Source: Clostridia bacterium (GTDB lineage: Bacteria; Bacillota; Clostridia; Oscillospirales; CAG-272). From it: 6,062 nucleotides of DNA. The stretch covers positions 1-6,062 of the forward strand of contig JAFTMU010000117.1 of NCBI GenBank assembly GCA_017452215.1, read 5' to 3'. The position numbers were made by a program, and so were the translations under genes. This document shows, piece by piece, positions 5,859-6,062 of the stretch. Positions within the stretch are counted from its first letter, which is position 1. Every line of letters begins with the position of its first letter. The notes under the pieces were generated by a model. The model had not been told where the DNA came from. It ran no database searches and saw only the letters and a list, made by a program, of their open reading frames with translations.

Positions 5859-5897
5859 TTAACTATGACAGTAGTTGTCATCATTAGATTCTATACT
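5859..5897 (+). promoter_or_regulatory. promoter with dyad operator (box copy 2)
   Basis: TTAAC-TA-TGACAGTAGTTGTC (5859-5879) matches 328-348 at 19 of 21 positions. The symmetric core is ATGACA-GTAGT-TGTCAT (5865-5881), a perfect 6-base dyad around GTAGT with its centre at 5873. A -10-like TATACT lies at 5892-5897, exactly 21 bases after TGACA, the same spacing as in copy 1. An A6 run (5848-5853) lies upstream, as in copy 1. The rest of the 112-base gap between the CYTH gene and the next gene holds short palindromes (GCAGCTGC at 5904-5911) and the next gene's ribosome binding site, but no terminator. Confidence 0.68.
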
Positions 5898-5961
5898 ATG
5901 GATGCAGCTGCAAAATCGATTAAAAAAGACAATTCATTAAACAAAAAGGAGAGTTAAAACT

Positions 5962-6062
5962 ATGGCATGTAGAAATGCTTACAAAACCAAAAACATTATC
6001 GAAGAGGCTGACGTAGTGCAGACCTCTATCTCGGAGCCCGTTGTGGCAAAGAGCGTAAACCG
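5962..6062 (+). CDS. 5' end of an unrecognised gene (runs off the window)
   Basis: The reading frame opens at ATG 5962 and stays open for the 33 complete codons left in the window. AAGGAGAG (5946-5953) is well placed before the ATG, and a promoter-like box lies just upstream, so this is very probably a real gene start. The protein begins MACRNAYKTKNIIEEADVVQ and continues with a hydrophilic Ser/Val/Glu-rich stretch. I see no signal peptide, no transmembrane segment and no family motif, and I do not recognise it. Because its promoter box matches the one in front of the regulator gene, it is likely part of the same regulon. It could be a further enzyme, a structural protein or a precursor peptide. 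The visible part cannot decide between these. Confidence 0.6.
   Translation, partial: MACRNAYKTKNIIEEADVVQTSISEPVVAKSVN

Noticed and set aside
5850..5961. tRNA or riboswitch in the gap before the last gene
   Set aside because: No cloverleaf, no GC-rich multi-stem structure and no known aptamer core is visible. The dyad promoter explains the conserved part.

Overview
The window reads as a compact accessory locus from a low-to-mid GC Firmicute, most likely an anaerobic member of the Clostridia. The grounds are strong AGGAGG-type ribosome binding sites, very tight gene packing, AT-rich intergenic DNA and the protein families present. This is an inference from style and content; there is no rRNA or other taxonomic marker.

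Layout. Bases 1-393 hold no gene I can support. They carry a small hairpin and then a roughly 214-bp MITE-like element (60-273). Its imperfect terminal inverted repeats are each folded into a hairpin with an outward T-run, so each end looks like a terminator. An AT-rich promoter region with a long dyad (328-356) follows. From 394 to 5849 seven genes lie on the + strand with gaps or overlaps of 1 to 26 bases: a short HTH regulator, an NTP_transf_5-type nucleotidyltransferase, a thymidylate-kinase-like P-loop kinase, an acyl carrier protein, a BtrH/C39-like putative acyltransferase, a compact acyl-adenylating ligase, and a CYTH (triphosphate tunnel) protein with a Cys-rich tail. A 112-bp gap (5850-5961) carries a second copy of the regulator-type promoter, followed by the first 33 codons of an unrecognised gene that runs off the window.

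How the genes may work together. The ligase, carrier protein and C39-like enzyme form a recognisable logic: activate an acid as an acyl-adenylate, load it on the carrier, and transfer it to an acceptor. This resembles side-chain transfer by BtrI/BtrH in butirosin biosynthesis. The nucleotidyltransferase, the kinase and the CYTH protein all belong to fold families that handle nucleotides or phosphoryl groups, and could build, tailor or remove a nucleotide- or phosphate-bearing part. The best overall reading is a small, apparently undescribed biosynthetic operon for an acylated small molecule, possibly nucleotide-linked. The product, substrates and ecological role cannot be read from the sequence. 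No transporter, phosphopantetheinyl transferase, polyketide synthase (PKS) or NRPS module is present in the window.

Regulation. The promoter boxes before the regulator gene and before the last, partial gene share 19 of 21 bases and have the same 21-base distance to a -10-like hexamer. This suggests that both transcription units belong to one regulon, probably controlled by the regulator encoded at 394.
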